A stretch of 64,000 bases of DNA, from NCBI GenBank assembly GCA_016717335.1, contig JADKFS010000002.1:310001-374000 (forward strand), in the 5' to 3' direction. Positions 8,454-17,223 of this stretch are shown in pieces. The DNA is from Candidatus Ribeiella danica (GTDB lineage Bacteria; Chloroflexota; Chloroflexia; Chloroflexales; Roseiflexaceae). Within the stretch, counting starts at the first letter, position 1; the number at the start of each line of letters is the position of its first letter. The notes below the pieces were generated by a model. The model was not told where the DNA came from and ran no database searches. It was given only the letters and a program-made list of their open reading frames with translations. A program made the translations under genes and the position numbers.

Positions 8454-9533
8454 ATGAGCGCCAGCAGCAAGACAATCGTCCTCACCGTCGACCCCGCCAG
8501 CCCCGACCCGGCCGCGATCCGGCGCGCCGCCGAGGTGCTGCGCGGCGGCGGGCTGGTGGCCTTTCCGACCGAGACGGTGTATGGCCTGGGGGCCAGCGCG
8601 CTCGACGCCGCGGCGGTCGGCAAGATCTTCGCCGCCAAGGGCCGGCCCTCCTCCGACCCGCTGATCGTCCACATCGCGGCGATCGAACAGCTGGACGATG
8701 TGGCCGATCAGGTGCCGGCGCTGGCGCGCGAGCTGGCGGCGGCGTTCTGGCCCGGCCCGCTCACGCTGGTGCTGCGGCGCCGCCCGGCCATCCCGGCCAA
8801 CGTCTCGGCCTGGCGCGATACGGTGGCCGTGCGCATGCCGGCCCACCCGGTCGCGCTCGCGCTGGCCGCCGCCGCGGGCGTGCCAATCGCGGCCCCGAGC
8901 GCCAACCTGTTCACGCGCCCTAGCCCGACCCTGGCCGCCGACGTGCTCGAAGACCTGGACGGGCGGATCGACGTGCTGCTCGACGGCGGCGCGACCCCGA
9001 TCGGGCTCGAGTCGACCGTGCTCGACCTGACCCAGGCGCCGCCTGCGCTGCTCAGGCCGGGCGGCGTGCCGGCCGAGGCGCTGCGCCGACACATCCCCTC
9101 GCTGCGCTACGAGCCAAGCTATGTCGAGCACGACGAGGCGCAGGCATCGCCGGGCATGCTGCTGAAGCACTACTCGCCGCGCGCCGATCTGGTCCTCTTC
9201 GCCGGCTCGGCCGAGCGCGCGCTCGCGCGCATGCAGCAGGTCGCGCGCCAGGCGCTGGCGGCCGGCCGCAGCGTCGGCGTCATGGCGCCCGACCAGGAGG
9301 CCGCGCGCTTCGAGTCGCTCGGCGTGGCGGTCGCGCCGCTCGGCCCGCGCGACGACCTGGCGCAGATCGCGCGGCGGATCTTCGCGGGCATGCGCGAGCT
9401 CGACCGGCGCGGCGTCGACCTCATCCTGGTGCGCGGCCTCGCGCGCGAGGGGCTCGGCCTGGCGATCTGGGACCGGCTCGTGCGCGCCGCCGAGGGCCGC
9501 GTGATCGACGCAGACGAGAACGTTGAGCGTTGA
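8454..9533 (+). CDS. L-threonylcarbamoyladenylate synthase (Sua5/YrdC-YwlC)
   Basis: 359 aa from ATG 8454. The N-terminal 205 residues are the YrdC/Sua5 catalytic domain, with FPTETVYGLG, the KGRPSSDPL nucleotide/threonine-binding segment and APSAN. Residues 225-350 are the C-terminal Sua5 domain, after a linker with the family's SPGMLLKHYSPRA motif. The enzyme makes threonylcarbamoyl-AMP from Thr, bicarbonate and ATP for t6A37 of ANN-decoding tRNAs. The start is not fully settled: the frame is open upstream through repeat DNA, and a GTG at 8442 is possible. The stop is embedded in the TTGAGCG repeat array that follows. Confidence 0.92.
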   Translation: MSASSKTIVLTVDPASPDPAAIRRAAEVLRGGGLVAFPTETVYGLGASALDAAAVGKIFAAKGRPSSDPLIVHIAAIEQLDDVADQVPALARELAAAFWPGPLTLVLRRRPAIPANVSAWRDTVAVRMPAHPVALALAAAAGVPIAAPSANLFTRPSPTLAADVLEDLDGRIDVLLDGGATPIGLESTVLDLTQAPPALLRPGGVPAEALRRHIPSLRYEPSYVEHDEAQASPGMLLKHYSPRADLVLFAGSAERALARMQQVARQALAAGRSVGVMAPDQEAARFESLGVAVAPLGPRDDLAQIARRIFAGMRELDRRGVDLILVRGLAREGLGLAIWDRLVRAAEGRVIDADENVER

Positions 9534-9604
9534 ACGTTGAGCGTTGAGCGTTGAACGTTGAACACCACCTTGTCACCCTGTCACCCGGTCACCCGGTCAC
9601 CGCC
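9522..9604. repeat. Short tandem repeats (GTTGAGCGTTGAACG; GTCACCCG)
   Basis: Tandem GTTGAGC/GTTGAAC heptamers run from the last codons of the Sua5 gene (the TGA is inside the array) to about 9562. A second family, CACCTTGTCACCCTGTCACCCG, follows to about 9603. Confidence 0.8.
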
Positions 9605-9636
9605 TCAGGCCCCCGCAATACAAAGGAGCCCACTGA

Positions 9637-10113
9637 ATGAACACCCGGCCCCTGCGAGCAAGCGACCACGCCCACGTCATCGCGGTCGTCGACGACTGGT
9701 GGGGCGGGCGGCGGATGGCCGGAATGCTGCCGCGGCTGTTCTTCGACCACTTCCAGGACACCAGCTTCGTCGTCGAGGAGCGCGGCGAGATGATCGCCTT
9801 CCTGGTCGGCTTTGTCTCGCAGTCGCAGCCCGGCCAGGCCTACATTCACTTCGTCGGCGTGCACCCCGACCATCGCCGGCGCGGCATTGGCGACCAGCTC
9901 TACCAGCTGTTCTTCGACACAGTGCGGGCGCGCGGCTGCGACAGCGTGCGCTGCATCACGTCGCCGGTCAACACCGGCTCGATCGCCTTCCACACGCGCA
10001 TGGGCTTCGCGATCGAAAAGGCCGACGGCGCGGCGAATGGCGTGCCGGTCGCGACGGACTACGACGGGCCAGGGCAGGACCGTGTCTGCTTCGTCAGGCG
10101 GCTTGATGCGTAG
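9637..10113 (+). CDS. GNAT-family N-acetyltransferase
   Basis: 158 aa, start ATG 9637 with AAAGGAGCC upstream. The acetyl-CoA pyrophosphate-binding motif A is VHPDHRRRGIGDQLY, preceded by the beta-strand IHFVGV. The ending SIAFHTRMGF is motif B. It transfers an acetyl group to an amine of an unknown acceptor. It ends 78 bases before the converging sugar operon. Confidence 0.9.
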   Translation: MNTRPLRASDHAHVIAVVDDWWGGRRMAGMLPRLFFDHFQDTSFVVEERGEMIAFLVGFVSQSQPGQAYIHFVGVHPDHRRRGIGDQLYQLFFDTVRARGCDSVRCITSPVNTGSIAFHTRMGFAIEKADGAANGVPVATDYDGPGQDRVCFVRRLDA

Positions 10114-10191
10114 CGCGAACGATCAAACCTGTCAGGTGCGGTGGGCGCGCGACGCTCGTAATCACGACAGCCTCTGCCGCACATGACAGGT

Positions 10192-11103
10192 TTACACCGG
10201 GTAGCGGCTCAGCAGATCGGCGACCTGCCCGGCCGTGGGGAGGCGCTCGACGCCGTGGCAGGTGGTCGCCAGGGCGCCGCAGATATTCCCGCAGCGCAGG
10301 CACAGCTCCAGCGGCCAGCCGGCCAGGCGGCCGTAGAGAAAGCCGGCGTTGAAGCAGTCGCCCGCGCCGGTCGTGTCGAGCACCTCGACCGGGAGCGCCG
10401 GCGCCTGCGCGACCTGCTCGCCTGCGCGCGCGATCGCGCCATCCGCGCCGCGCTTGACGATCGCCAGCGGCGCGAGATCGGCCAGCTCGGCCAGCGCCCC
10501 CTCGAGCGTGTCGGCGCCGGTCAGGTGCAGCGCCTCGGCCGCGTTGGGCGCGAAGATGTCCACCCGCCCGATCGCCTCGCGCACACCCGGCGTCGCCAGC
10601 GTCGCCGGGTCGGACTGGCAGTCCATGTACACTAGCCCGCCGGCCGCGTGTGTGGCCTCGACCAGCGCGGCCTGCTCGTCGCCGTAGGCGAGGTGCGAGA
10701 TCAGCACGGCGCGCGGCCGGTGCCGCTCGACCAGATCGATCGGCGGCGGGTCGCGGCGGCGGTCCATGTAGCTGATGAACCCGCGGTCGTGCCGGAACGA
10801 GAACGCCACGCTGACCCGCGGCAGCGGGAACGGGTGCCGGCGAAACAGGCCGGTGTCGATCCCCTCGCGCTCGGCCTGGTCGATCACGAAGCGGCTGAAG
10901 AAGTCGTCGCCGAAGTCGCACGGCCAGCCCGCGCGCAGGCCCAGGCGCTTGAGCGCGACCGCCACCCGGAACGACGCGCCCGGCACCATGTCGAAGCCGG
11001 TCCCGAACAGATCGAGCCCGAGCCGCGGCAGCTCCGGCAGCCCGGTGAAGATCAGGTCGCAGAAGTAGCTGCCGATCAGGAAGACGTCGTAGTCGTTCGT
11101 CAT
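10192..11103 (-). CDS. PfkB-family carbohydrate kinase
   Basis: 303 aa. The C-terminal PfkB signature DTTGAGDCFNAGF carries the catalytic base D249 in the GAGD anion hole. The N-terminal substrate-binding half starts DVFLIGSYFCDLIF and has a Gly-rich PGASFRVAVAL segment. It phosphorylates a sugar or sugar derivative with ATP. It is the last gene of a minus-strand operon (SIS, GntR, ABC transporter, GH4, PfkB). In the frl operon of Bacillus, a PfkB kinase (FrlD) makes fructoselysine 6-phosphate. The same role is possible here, but 2-keto-3-deoxygluconate, fructose or amino-sugar kinases are not excluded. Confidence 0.88.
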   Translation of the reverse strand: MTNDYDVFLIGSYFCDLIFTGLPELPRLGLDLFGTGFDMVPGASFRVAVALKRLGLRAGWPCDFGDDFFSRFVIDQAEREGIDTGLFRRHPFPLPRVSVAFSFRHDRGFISYMDRRRDPPPIDLVERHRPRAVLISHLAYGDEQAALVEATHAAGGLVYMDCQSDPATLATPGVREAIGRVDIFAPNAAEALHLTGADTLEGALAELADLAPLAIVKRGADGAIARAGEQVAQAPALPVEVLDTTGAGDCFNAGFLYGRLAGWPLELCLRCGNICGALATTCHGVERLPTAGQVADLLSRYPV

Positions 11104-11264
11104 AACGTTAGAACGTTAGAACGTTAGAACGTTAGAACGTGCCAACGTGCCAACGGATCAAGGCCACTGAGTAAGACGTCATAGCCGTTCGTCATAACGT
11201 CATAACGTTAGAACGCTAGAACGCGCCAACGTGCCAACCTGCCAACGGATCAGGGCCACTCGCC
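11081..11264. repeat. 92-bp tandem duplication spanning the GH4-PfkB junction
   Basis: Unit 1 (11081-11172) and unit 2 (11173-11264) are imperfect copies. Each contains the first ~20 bases of the PfkB gene, a run of ACGTTAGAACG/ACGTGCCA repeats, and the last bases of the GH4 gene including its TGATCCGTTGG. The spacer therefore carries a decayed copy of one gene's start and the other gene's end. Confidence 0.85.
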
Positions 11265-12641
11265 GACCCACTCGCGGTGCGCGAACAGGTACTCGTCGAC
11301 CAGCGGCTTGGCGCGCGAGTAGGAGAGCACCAGCGGGTGCGCCATCAGCGCCGCCACGGCCGTGCCGCGCGCGCGCGTGCGGATGGCCTCGACCGTCAGC
11401 CGCTCATACAGCTTGACGCTGCGCATCAGCAGCTCCTGCGGCTCGGGGATGGCGCCGATCGGCAGCGGGCGCACGCCGTCGCGGTCGACCACGCAGCTCA
11501 CCTCGACCACGTCGCCCGGCCGCATGGCGTCGATCGCGCCCTCGTTCGGCACGTTCAGCGCGGTGTACAGCGGCACCCCCGTCTCCATCGCCTCGACGAT
11601 CCCGAGCGCGACGCCCGCGTATCCCTCGCCGTCCGCTTCGTTGACTGCCGACTGCTGGCTGCTGGCTGCCAGCTCCTCGTCGGCCTGCTCCATCGTCGGC
11701 CCATCTGGCTGGGCATAGTGCATGTAGGTGGCGTGGCGGCGGTTCTGGTAGGCGTGGAAGGCCCGCAGCCCGGCGTCCGGGTTCTGCTCGACGCCGATCG
11801 CGCGCAGCTGGGCCAGCAGCCGCTGGTTCAGCTCGACGATCTCCTCGCCGCGGGTCATCTCGTCGGCGCTGATGCTGGCGACCGCCCGCTCCGCGTAGTA
11901 GAAGTAGTACAGGTACTCGTTGAGCCACATCCCGATCCGCTCGACCAGCGCCGGGTCGAACAGCTTCATCATCGTGCCCGACAGGAACGCCGGGTCGCGC
12001 AGCAGCGGCGCCAGCACGTCCTGGCCGTCGAGCAGCACGCGCCGGGTCCACGAGAGGTGGTTGAGCCCGAACACCTCGGCGCGCAGCCGGGCCGGGTCGA
12101 TCTTCAGCCAGTCGGCGACGGCGTGCTGGCCGACGTTGGCGCCGTCGCAGATGCCGATCGTGCGGCTGAAGCCGGCGTCGCGCAGCGCCTGCGTCACCAG
12201 ACCGGCCGGGTTGGTGAAGCTGTACAGCCAGGCGCCGGGGCTGACCTGATCGAGCAGCTCGGCGTAGCCAAGCAGCGCCGGGATGCTGCGCAGCGCCATC
12301 GCGAACCCGCCCGGGCCGGTGGTCTCCTGGCCGAGCACGCCGTGCCGGAGCGCGATCCGCTCGTCGAGCACGCGGCCGTGCTCGAAGCCGACCCGGATGG
12401 TCGTGACCACGTGCCGGGCGCCGTCGAGCGCCGCGCGCGCGTCGGTCGTCGTGGTGATCCGCACGGGGCTGCCGGCCCGCCGCGCGACCTCGCGGCACAG
12501 CCCGCCGAAGATCGCCAGCTTCTCGGCGTCGATATCCATCAGGCAGAGCTCCTCGAGCCCGACCCGCTCGGCCCGCCGCAGCGCCGAAGCGACGAACAGC
12601 GGCCCGCGCACACCGCCGCCGCCGATGAGTGTTAGCTTCAT
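11250..12641 (-). CDS. Glycoside hydrolase family 4 (6-phospho-glycosidase/alpha-galactosidase type)
   Basis: 463 aa. The N-terminal NAD-binding motif is LIGGGGVRGP (5-14). The metal/catalytic segment GICDG has C165, and GLNHLSW has H195, the usual Mn ligands of GH4. SFTNPAG (141-147) is also diagnostic. GH4 enzymes use an NAD-dependent redox elimination mechanism on alpha- or beta-glycosides, some of them 6-phosphorylated. Since an ABC transporter and not a PTS is encoded next door, a non-phosphorylated substrate is more likely. An in-frame low-complexity insert (about residues 323-334) is encoded by a repeat block at 11641-11670. Confidence 0.9.
   Translation of the reverse strand: MKLTLIGGGGVRGPLFVASALRRAERVGLEELCLMDIDAEKLAIFGGLCREVARRAGSPVRITTTTDARAALDGARHVVTTIRVGFEHGRVLDERIALRHGVLGQETTGPGGFAMALRSIPALLGYAELLDQVSPGAWLYSFTNPAGLVTQALRDAGFSRTIGICDGANVGQHAVADWLKIDPARLRAEVFGLNHLSWTRRVLLDGQDVLAPLLRDPAFLSGTMMKLFDPALVERIGMWLNEYLYYFYYAERAVASISADEMTRGEEIVELNQRLLAQLRAIGVEQNPDAGLRAFHAYQNRRHATYMHYAQPDGPTMEQADEELAASSQQSAVNEADGEGYAGVALGIVEAMETGVPLYTALNVPNEGAIDAMRPGDVVEVSCVVDRDGVRPLPIGAIPEPQELLMRSVKLYERLTVEAIRTRARGTAVAALMAHPLVLSYSRAKPLVDEYLFAHREWVGEWP
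11641..11670. repeat. In-frame repeat block inside the GH4 gene
   Basis: GACTGCCGACTGCTGGCTGCTGG belongs to the same family as the spacer arrays at 12.65-12.81 and 16.19-16.36 kb. It encodes the low-complexity segment SSQQSAVNEADG between two otherwise normal GH4 stretches and keeps the frame. Confidence 0.65.
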
Positions 12642-12651
12642 GGTTTCCTCC

Positions 12652-12814
12652 AGAAGTCAGAAGTCAGATAGCAGTAGTCAGCACCAATGTGAATCATCGA
12701 GTCTCAGTGGTACCGACTGAAGTCAGAAGTCAGATAGCAGGAGTCAGTACCGACGTGAATCATCGAGCCTCAGTGGGACTGACTACTGACTACTGACTAC
12801 TGACTACTGACTAC
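12652..12814. repeat. Tandem repeat spacer with ~64-bp duplication
   Basis: The spacer between the GH4 gene and the MalG-type permease is filled with CAGAAGTCAGAAGTCAG and ACTACTGACT heptamers. A ~64-bp block that includes GTGAATCATCGAG occurs twice (about 12656 and 12720). Confidence 0.8.
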
Positions 12815-13675
12815 TTAGCCCTTCAGCCCGCCCGCCGCCAGCCCCGACACGATATAGCGGTAGAACGCCAGCGAGAGCACGATCGGCGGCAGGCTGGCGA
12901 TGAAGCCGCCGGTGACGAGCAGGCCCCAGTTGACGCTGTGGCGCCCGATGAACTCGGCCAGCGCGACGGGCACCGTCTTGGCCGAGTAGGTCGAGGTGAA
13001 GATCAGCGCGAAGAAGAACTCGTCCCAGGCGTTCAGCAGCGTGAAGATCGACGTCGCGGCCAGGCCCGGCGCGGCCAGCGGCAGCGCCACGCGCGCGAAC
13101 GCCTGGAAGCGGCTGGCGCCGTCGATCCGCGCGGCCTCCTCCAGCTCCACGGGCACCGACTGGAAGTAGCCGACCATGATCCAGACCACGAACGGCAGGC
13201 TGAAGGTCGAGTAGGCCAGGATCAGCGCCCAGAGCGTGTCGAGCAGCGCGGCGCTCTTGAGCATGCGAAACAGCGGGATGATCACCGAGATCGCCGGGAG
13301 CAGCTGGCTGCCCAGTACGATCAGCAGCAGCGCGCGCTTGCGCGGGATGTTGAAGCGAGCGAAGGCGTAGGCCGCCAGCGTCCCGAACAGCATCGCCACG
13401 GCGGTCGTGCCCAGGCTGACGATCACGCTGTTGCGCAGCGCCAGCATGAAGGTCGACTGGCCGCTGTTCTCGCCGAACGCCGCCGGCTTGAAGATGTCGA
13501 CGTAGTTCTCGAACGTGATCGCCTCGGGCAAGATGCGCGCCGGCACGCGCAGCAGGCTGGCCTCGGTCTGCACCGTGCTGACGAACAGCCAGGCCAGCGG
13601 CAGCAGCGTGAAGGTCAGGTAGAAGGCCAGCAGCGCCCGTCGGGCTAGCGGGCTGAGCAGGTTACCTCGTCTCAT
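12815..13675 (-). CDS. Carbohydrate ABC transporter permease (MalG/UgpE type)
   Basis: 286 aa with six hydrophobic segments. The MalG-type EAA loop is ELEEAARIDGASRFQAFAR, and the ending GLAAGGLKG is typical of the family. With the adjacent MalF-type permease it forms the membrane channel of a CUT1 sugar importer. No ATPase gene is present nearby, so a shared MsmX/UgpC-like ATPase encoded elsewhere is likely. The first TM helix starts close to Arg-rich residues 2-12. Confidence 0.9.
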   Translation of the reverse strand: MRRGNLLSPLARRALLAFYLTFTLLPLAWLFVSTVQTEASLLRVPARILPEAITFENYVDIFKPAAFGENSGQSTFMLALRNSVIVSLGTTAVAMLFGTLAAYAFARFNIPRKRALLLIVLGSQLLPAISVIIPLFRMLKSAALLDTLWALILAYSTFSLPFVVWIMVGYFQSVPVELEEAARIDGASRFQAFARVALPLAAPGLAATSIFTLLNAWDEFFFALIFTSTYSAKTVPVALAEFIGRHSVNWGLLVTGGFIASLPPIVLSLAFYRYIVSGLAAGGLKG

Positions 13676-13685
13676 ATGCCATCAC

Positions 13686-13756
13686 ATCGTTCGAACGTTG
13701 GAACGTTGGAACGTTGGAACGTTCCAACCTTCGAACGTTCGAACGTTCGAACGGAT
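13686..13756. repeat. Short tandem repeats (CGTTCGAACGTTGGAACG)
   Basis: Tandem heptamers GTTGGAAC and GTTCGAAC fill the spacer between the two permease genes up to the stop codon of the upstream one. Confidence 0.85.
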
Positions 13757-14691
13757 CAAAGCTCGACATCGCTGCGCAGCAGGCGCATGTAGATCGCGAT
13801 CAGGATGATCATGAACGCGGTGATCAGCCAGGCCACCGCCGCGCCGTAGCCGAAGAACAGGTAGCGAAAGGCCTGGTCGTAGGCGTAGAACGAGATCACC
13901 TTGGTGCTGTCGGCCGGGCCGCCGTTGCCGGTCAGGACATAGATGATGTCGAAGACGCGGAACGCGCCGATCGTGCGCAGCGCGATCGCCACCAGGATCA
14001 CCGGCCGCAGCAGCGGCAGCGTGATGCGCGTGAGCTTCTGCCAGCGCGTCGCGCCGTCGACCTCGGCGGCCTCGTACAGGTCGTCCGAGATCGGCTGCAG
14101 GCCGGCCAGCAGCAGCAGCGTCATGTTCGGCACGGTCTTCCATGCGTCGGCCAGGATGATCACGTTCATGGTCCAGAACGTATCGCTGAGCCAGGACTTG
14201 GGCGCGTCGAGCACGCCGATGCCCATCAGGACGGTGTTCATCACCCCGTAGGTCGGGTTGAGCATCCAGGCCCACAGCACGCCGTTGGTGACGGTCAGCA
14301 GCGCCCAGGGCGCGATCATCGCCAGGCGCGCCGGCAGCTGGCCGCGGAAGCGCTCGTTCAGCAGGATCGCGAACAGCAGCCCCAGCCCCAGCTCCAGGCC
14401 GACCGAGAAGAACGTGAAGTAGACCGTGCGCTGGACCGCGTACCAGAACGCCGGCTGGCGGAAGGCGTACAGGTAGTTGCCCAGCCCGACGAACGGCTGG
14501 CCCTGCTCGGGGTTGGCCAGGTTGACGCGGTGCAGGCTTAGCACGAACGAGTCGACCAGCGGGTAGCCGATCACCAGCAGCAGCACCAGCACCATCGGCG
14601 CCAGCATCAGCAGGCCGAGCGCTCGCTCCGAGAGCTCGCCCCTCCGGTGGCTCGGCGACTGGCGGGTTGCGCGGGCGGTTGATTCTGCCAT
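13756..14691 (-). CDS. Carbohydrate ABC transporter permease (MalF/UgpA type)
   Basis: 311 aa from ATG 14691; an upstream in-frame extension to 14766 would encode repeat DNA and is rejected. There are six TM segments, with the first at about 27-50 (LGLLMLAPMVLVLLLVIGYP). The EAA loop is DLYEAAEVDGATRWQKLTR. It is a partner of the MalG-type subunit in a CUT1 importer and lies between it and the binding-protein gene. Confidence 0.9.
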   Translation of the reverse strand: MAESTARATRQSPSHRRGELSERALGLLMLAPMVLVLLLVIGYPLVDSFVLSLHRVNLANPEQGQPFVGLGNYLYAFRQPAFWYAVQRTVYFTFFSVGLELGLGLLFAILLNERFRGQLPARLAMIAPWALLTVTNGVLWAWMLNPTYGVMNTVLMGIGVLDAPKSWLSDTFWTMNVIILADAWKTVPNMTLLLLAGLQPISDDLYEAAEVDGATRWQKLTRITLPLLRPVILVAIALRTIGAFRVFDIIYVLTGNGGPADSTKVISFYAYDQAFRYLFFGYGAAVAWLITAFMIILIAIYMRLLRSDVEL

Positions 14692-14717
14692 GTGTCTTTT
14701 CCGACTAGACAACGAGA

Positions 14718-14792
14718 CCGGGTGACCGGGTGACAAGATGACAAGATGACAGGGCAAGCGCCTCACCTTGTCACCTTGTCACCTTGTCACAG
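14718..14792. repeat. Short tandem repeats (TGACAAGATGACAAG; CACCTTGT)
   Basis: TGACCGGGTGACAAGATGACAAG is followed by CACCTTGTCACCTTGTCACC in the opposite orientation. The spacer could therefore fold into a hairpin between the binding-protein and permease genes. Confidence 0.8.
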
Positions 14793-14794
14793 CA

Positions 14795-16147
14795 TCACGG
14801 CGCGGCAGTCGCGCTGTTGACCTCGGCCGCCGCGGCGTCCATCGCGTCCTTCGGGCTGGCCTTCTGCAGCAGCGCCTCGTGCAGGTGCTTCTGGATGATG
14901 TCCGACTTCTGGGCGTAGCCAGGCACCTGCGGGCGTGTCGCCAGGTACTTGAACTGCTCGCCGTAGATCGCGAAGTCCTGCACGTTCTTCTGCAGGTCGG
15001 GGTCGCTGTACAGCGAGGCCAGGATCGGGTAGTCGCCGCCGACGATCGCCGACTTCTTCTGCCAGGCCGGACTGGCCATGTACTCCAGCAGCTTCCAGGC
15101 CGCGTCCTTGTTCTTGGCCTGCTTCAGGATCGCCCAGCCCTCCGAGCCGTTCACGCTGGAGCTCTTCACATCCTTGCTGCCCGGCAGCAGCCCGACCTTC
15201 ACGTTCGGCGCGGCCTTCGACTTCGAGGGGTCGTTGCCGTCGGGCAGCGAGCCCTCCCAGTTGTACACTAGCCCGTAGGTGCCGGTGAAGAAGGCCTTCT
15301 TGACGTCGTCCTCGGTGTACTCCAGCGAGGCCGGGTCGGCGGCCTTGTGCGTGTAGAGCATGTCGACCATCCACTGTAGGGCCTCGGTGCCACCCATGGT
15401 GTTGAACACCGCCTTGCCGTTCTGGTCGAGGAACTGCGCGCCCTTCTGCGTGAACATGATCGCCACCCAGTCGCAGATCAGCGCCTCGGACTGCTTCCAC
15501 GACCAGACCGAGCCCCACTGGGCGCCGGGCTTGGTTATCGCCTTGGCCTGCGTCACGAACTCGTCGAGCGTGGCGGGCGGGTTATCGAAGCCGGCGTCCT
15601 TGAGCAGCTTGGTGTTGTAGTACAGGTGCTTGGAGCTGTTGTACCAGGGCATGCCGTACAGCTTGCCCTGGTAGGTCACCGCGCCGAGCGACGACTCGGG
15701 CACGTCCTTCTTGATCGCGTCGGTGATCCGGTCGGTCAGGTCTTCCACCCAGCCGGCCGAGGCGAACTGCGCGGTCCAGATCGTGTCCATCTCGATCGCG
15801 TCGACGTCGGCGCCGCCCTGCACGGTGGTGGTGATCTTGTCGAGCAGCTCGTTGTACTGCACCTGGGTCTGGTTGACCTTGATGCCGGTCGCCTGCTCGA
15901 AGTCCTTGATCAGCGGCTGGCGCAGGTTGCTCGTGTCGGTCCACAGGAAGTTGATCACCTGGCCGCCGCCGGCCTGGGCGGGCGCGCTGGTCGCGGCCGC
16001 ACCGCCCGTAGCTCCGCCCGCGGTGGGGGATGTGCCGGTGGTGGCGCCGCCGCCGCAGGCGGCCAGCAGGGCCGTGCCGCCGGCCGCGCCGAGCGTGCGG
16101 AGGAAGCTCCGTCGACTGAGTTGGCCGCGCCGTCTGGTCTCGTCCAT
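14795..16147 (-). CDS. Sugar ABC transporter substrate-binding lipoprotein
   Basis: 450 aa, family 1 extracellular solute-binding protein. The N-terminus has a twin-arginine motif SRRSFLR and a lipobox LLAAC (Cys31), then a Gly/Thr/Ala-rich linker. It is therefore probably Tat-exported and lipid-anchored outside the cytoplasmic membrane. The body contains typical CUT1 features (LYGMPWYNSSKHLYYN; GLVYNWEGSLPDG; EGWAILKQAKNKDAAWKLL). It delivers a mono- or oligosaccharide to the two permeases encoded next. Confidence 0.92.
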   Translation of the reverse strand: MDETRRRGQLSRRSFLRTLGAAGGTALLAACGGGATTGTSPTAGGATGGAAATSAPAQAGGGQVINFLWTDTSNLRQPLIKDFEQATGIKVNQTQVQYNELLDKITTTVQGGADVDAIEMDTIWTAQFASAGWVEDLTDRITDAIKKDVPESSLGAVTYQGKLYGMPWYNSSKHLYYNTKLLKDAGFDNPPATLDEFVTQAKAITKPGAQWGSVWSWKQSEALICDWVAIMFTQKGAQFLDQNGKAVFNTMGGTEALQWMVDMLYTHKAADPASLEYTEDDVKKAFFTGTYGLVYNWEGSLPDGNDPSKSKAAPNVKVGLLPGSKDVKSSSVNGSEGWAILKQAKNKDAAWKLLEYMASPAWQKKSAIVGGDYPILASLYSDPDLQKNVQDFAIYGEQFKYLATRPQVPGYAQKSDIIQKHLHEALLQKASPKDAMDAAAAEVNSATAAP

Positions 16148-16185
16148 GGCATCTGCTCCTTTGCAAATAGGGGAATCTATACACC

Positions 16186-16360
16186 GGGGTAGTCGGTAGT
16201 CAGTAGTCGGTAGTCGGTAGTCGGTAATCAGTACCGATGATTCTCGATGTTTCTCACTGCAAGCCAGCGATATCTGACTACTGGCTACTGACTACTCGCT
16301 TGATTCTCATTGCAAGCCGACGATATCTGACTACTGGCTACTGACGACTGATTACTCGCT
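16186..16360. repeat. Tandem repeat spacer with duplicated block
   Basis: AGTCGGTAGTCAGTAGTCGG heptamers are followed by a ~60-bp block (GATTCTC..TGCAAGCC..CGATATCTGACTACTGGC) present twice. This spacer separates the GntR gene from the binding-protein gene. Confidence 0.8.
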
Positions 16361-16361
16361 C

Positions 16362-17069
16362 TCACTCGCGCTCGCGGAAGCGCAGCCGGTAGCGATCGCC
16401 GCGGTAGGCCGTGCGCACGAACTCGATCGCCTGGCCACCGTCGAGATAGGTCATCTGCTCGGTCAGCAGCAGCGGCGCGGGCAGGGTCAGCCCGAGCAGC
16501 CGGGCCTGCTCGTCGTTCGCCAGCGCCGCCTCGGCGGCGATCGCGCTCTCGGCCAGGCGCAGGCCGTAGACCTCCCGCAGCAGCTCGAACAGCGACCGGC
16601 ACGTGAGGTCCTGGCCGAGCAGGCCCGGGCAGAGCGCGTGCGGCAGGTAGCTGGTCTGGATCGCCATCGGCGCGCCGTCGGCCAGGCGCAGCCGGCGCAG
16701 CGCCACCAGCGTGTCGCCGGGCGCGATCCCGAGCACCTCGGCCAGCACAGTCGAGGCGCCCAGCAGCCGGGCGTCCAGCACATGGCTTGATGCAGCCATG
16801 CCGCGCCGGGCCATATCCTCGCTGAAGCCGACCAGGCCGCGCTCGGCGTCCTGCTTGCGCTGGGCGACGTAGATGCCCTTGCCGTGGATCGCGTAGATCA
16901 CGCCCTCGTGCAGCAGCTCGCTGATCGCGCGCCGGACGGTCATGTGGCTCATCCCGTAGCCGTCGCACAGCGCGCGCTGCGAGGGCAGCCGATCGCCCGG
17001 CGCCAGGTCGCCCCGCCGGATCGACGCGATCAGAGCCTCCTTCAGCTGTGCGTAGAGCGGCTGCTCCAT
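16362..17069 (-). CDS. GntR/HutC-family transcriptional regulator with UTRA domain
   Basis: 235 aa. Residues 1-70 are a GntR winged helix (LKEALIASIRRGDLAPGDRLPSQ..., MSHMTVRRAISELLHEG). Residues 85-235 are a UTRA effector domain, ending in the family's YRGDRYRLRFRERE. It probably senses a sugar phosphate made by the operon and controls the 16-bp palindrome in front of the SIS gene. FrlR, NagR and DasR are relatives. It is the second gene of the operon. Confidence 0.92.
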   Translation of the reverse strand: MEQPLYAQLKEALIASIRRGDLAPGDRLPSQRALCDGYGMSHMTVRRAISELLHEGVIYAIHGKGIYVAQRKQDAERGLVGFSEDMARRGMAASSHVLDARLLGASTVLAEVLGIAPGDTLVALRRLRLADGAPMAIQTSYLPHALCPGLLGQDLTCRSLFELLREVYGLRLAESAIAAEAALANDEQARLLGLTLPAPLLLTEQMTYLDGGQAIEFVRTAYRGDRYRLRFRERE

Positions 17070-17139
17070 ACGTCACCGGTTAGCCCTCAGCCATGAGCCG
17101 TCGGCCGCCAATAGCCACAGGCCGGGGAAGGTATTCTTT

Positions 17140-17222
17140 GGTCACCGTGTCACCGTATTACCCACTCAAGTCCCCAGCCCCACGTCTCCTTGTCTCCCTG
17201 TCTCTCTGTCTCCTTGTCTCCC
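17140..17222. repeat. Short tandem repeats (GTCACCGTGTCACC; GTCTCCTTGTCTCC)
   Basis: Two octamer families fill the spacer between the SIS and GntR genes up to two bases before the SIS stop codon. Confidence 0.8.
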
Positions 17223-17223
17223 T

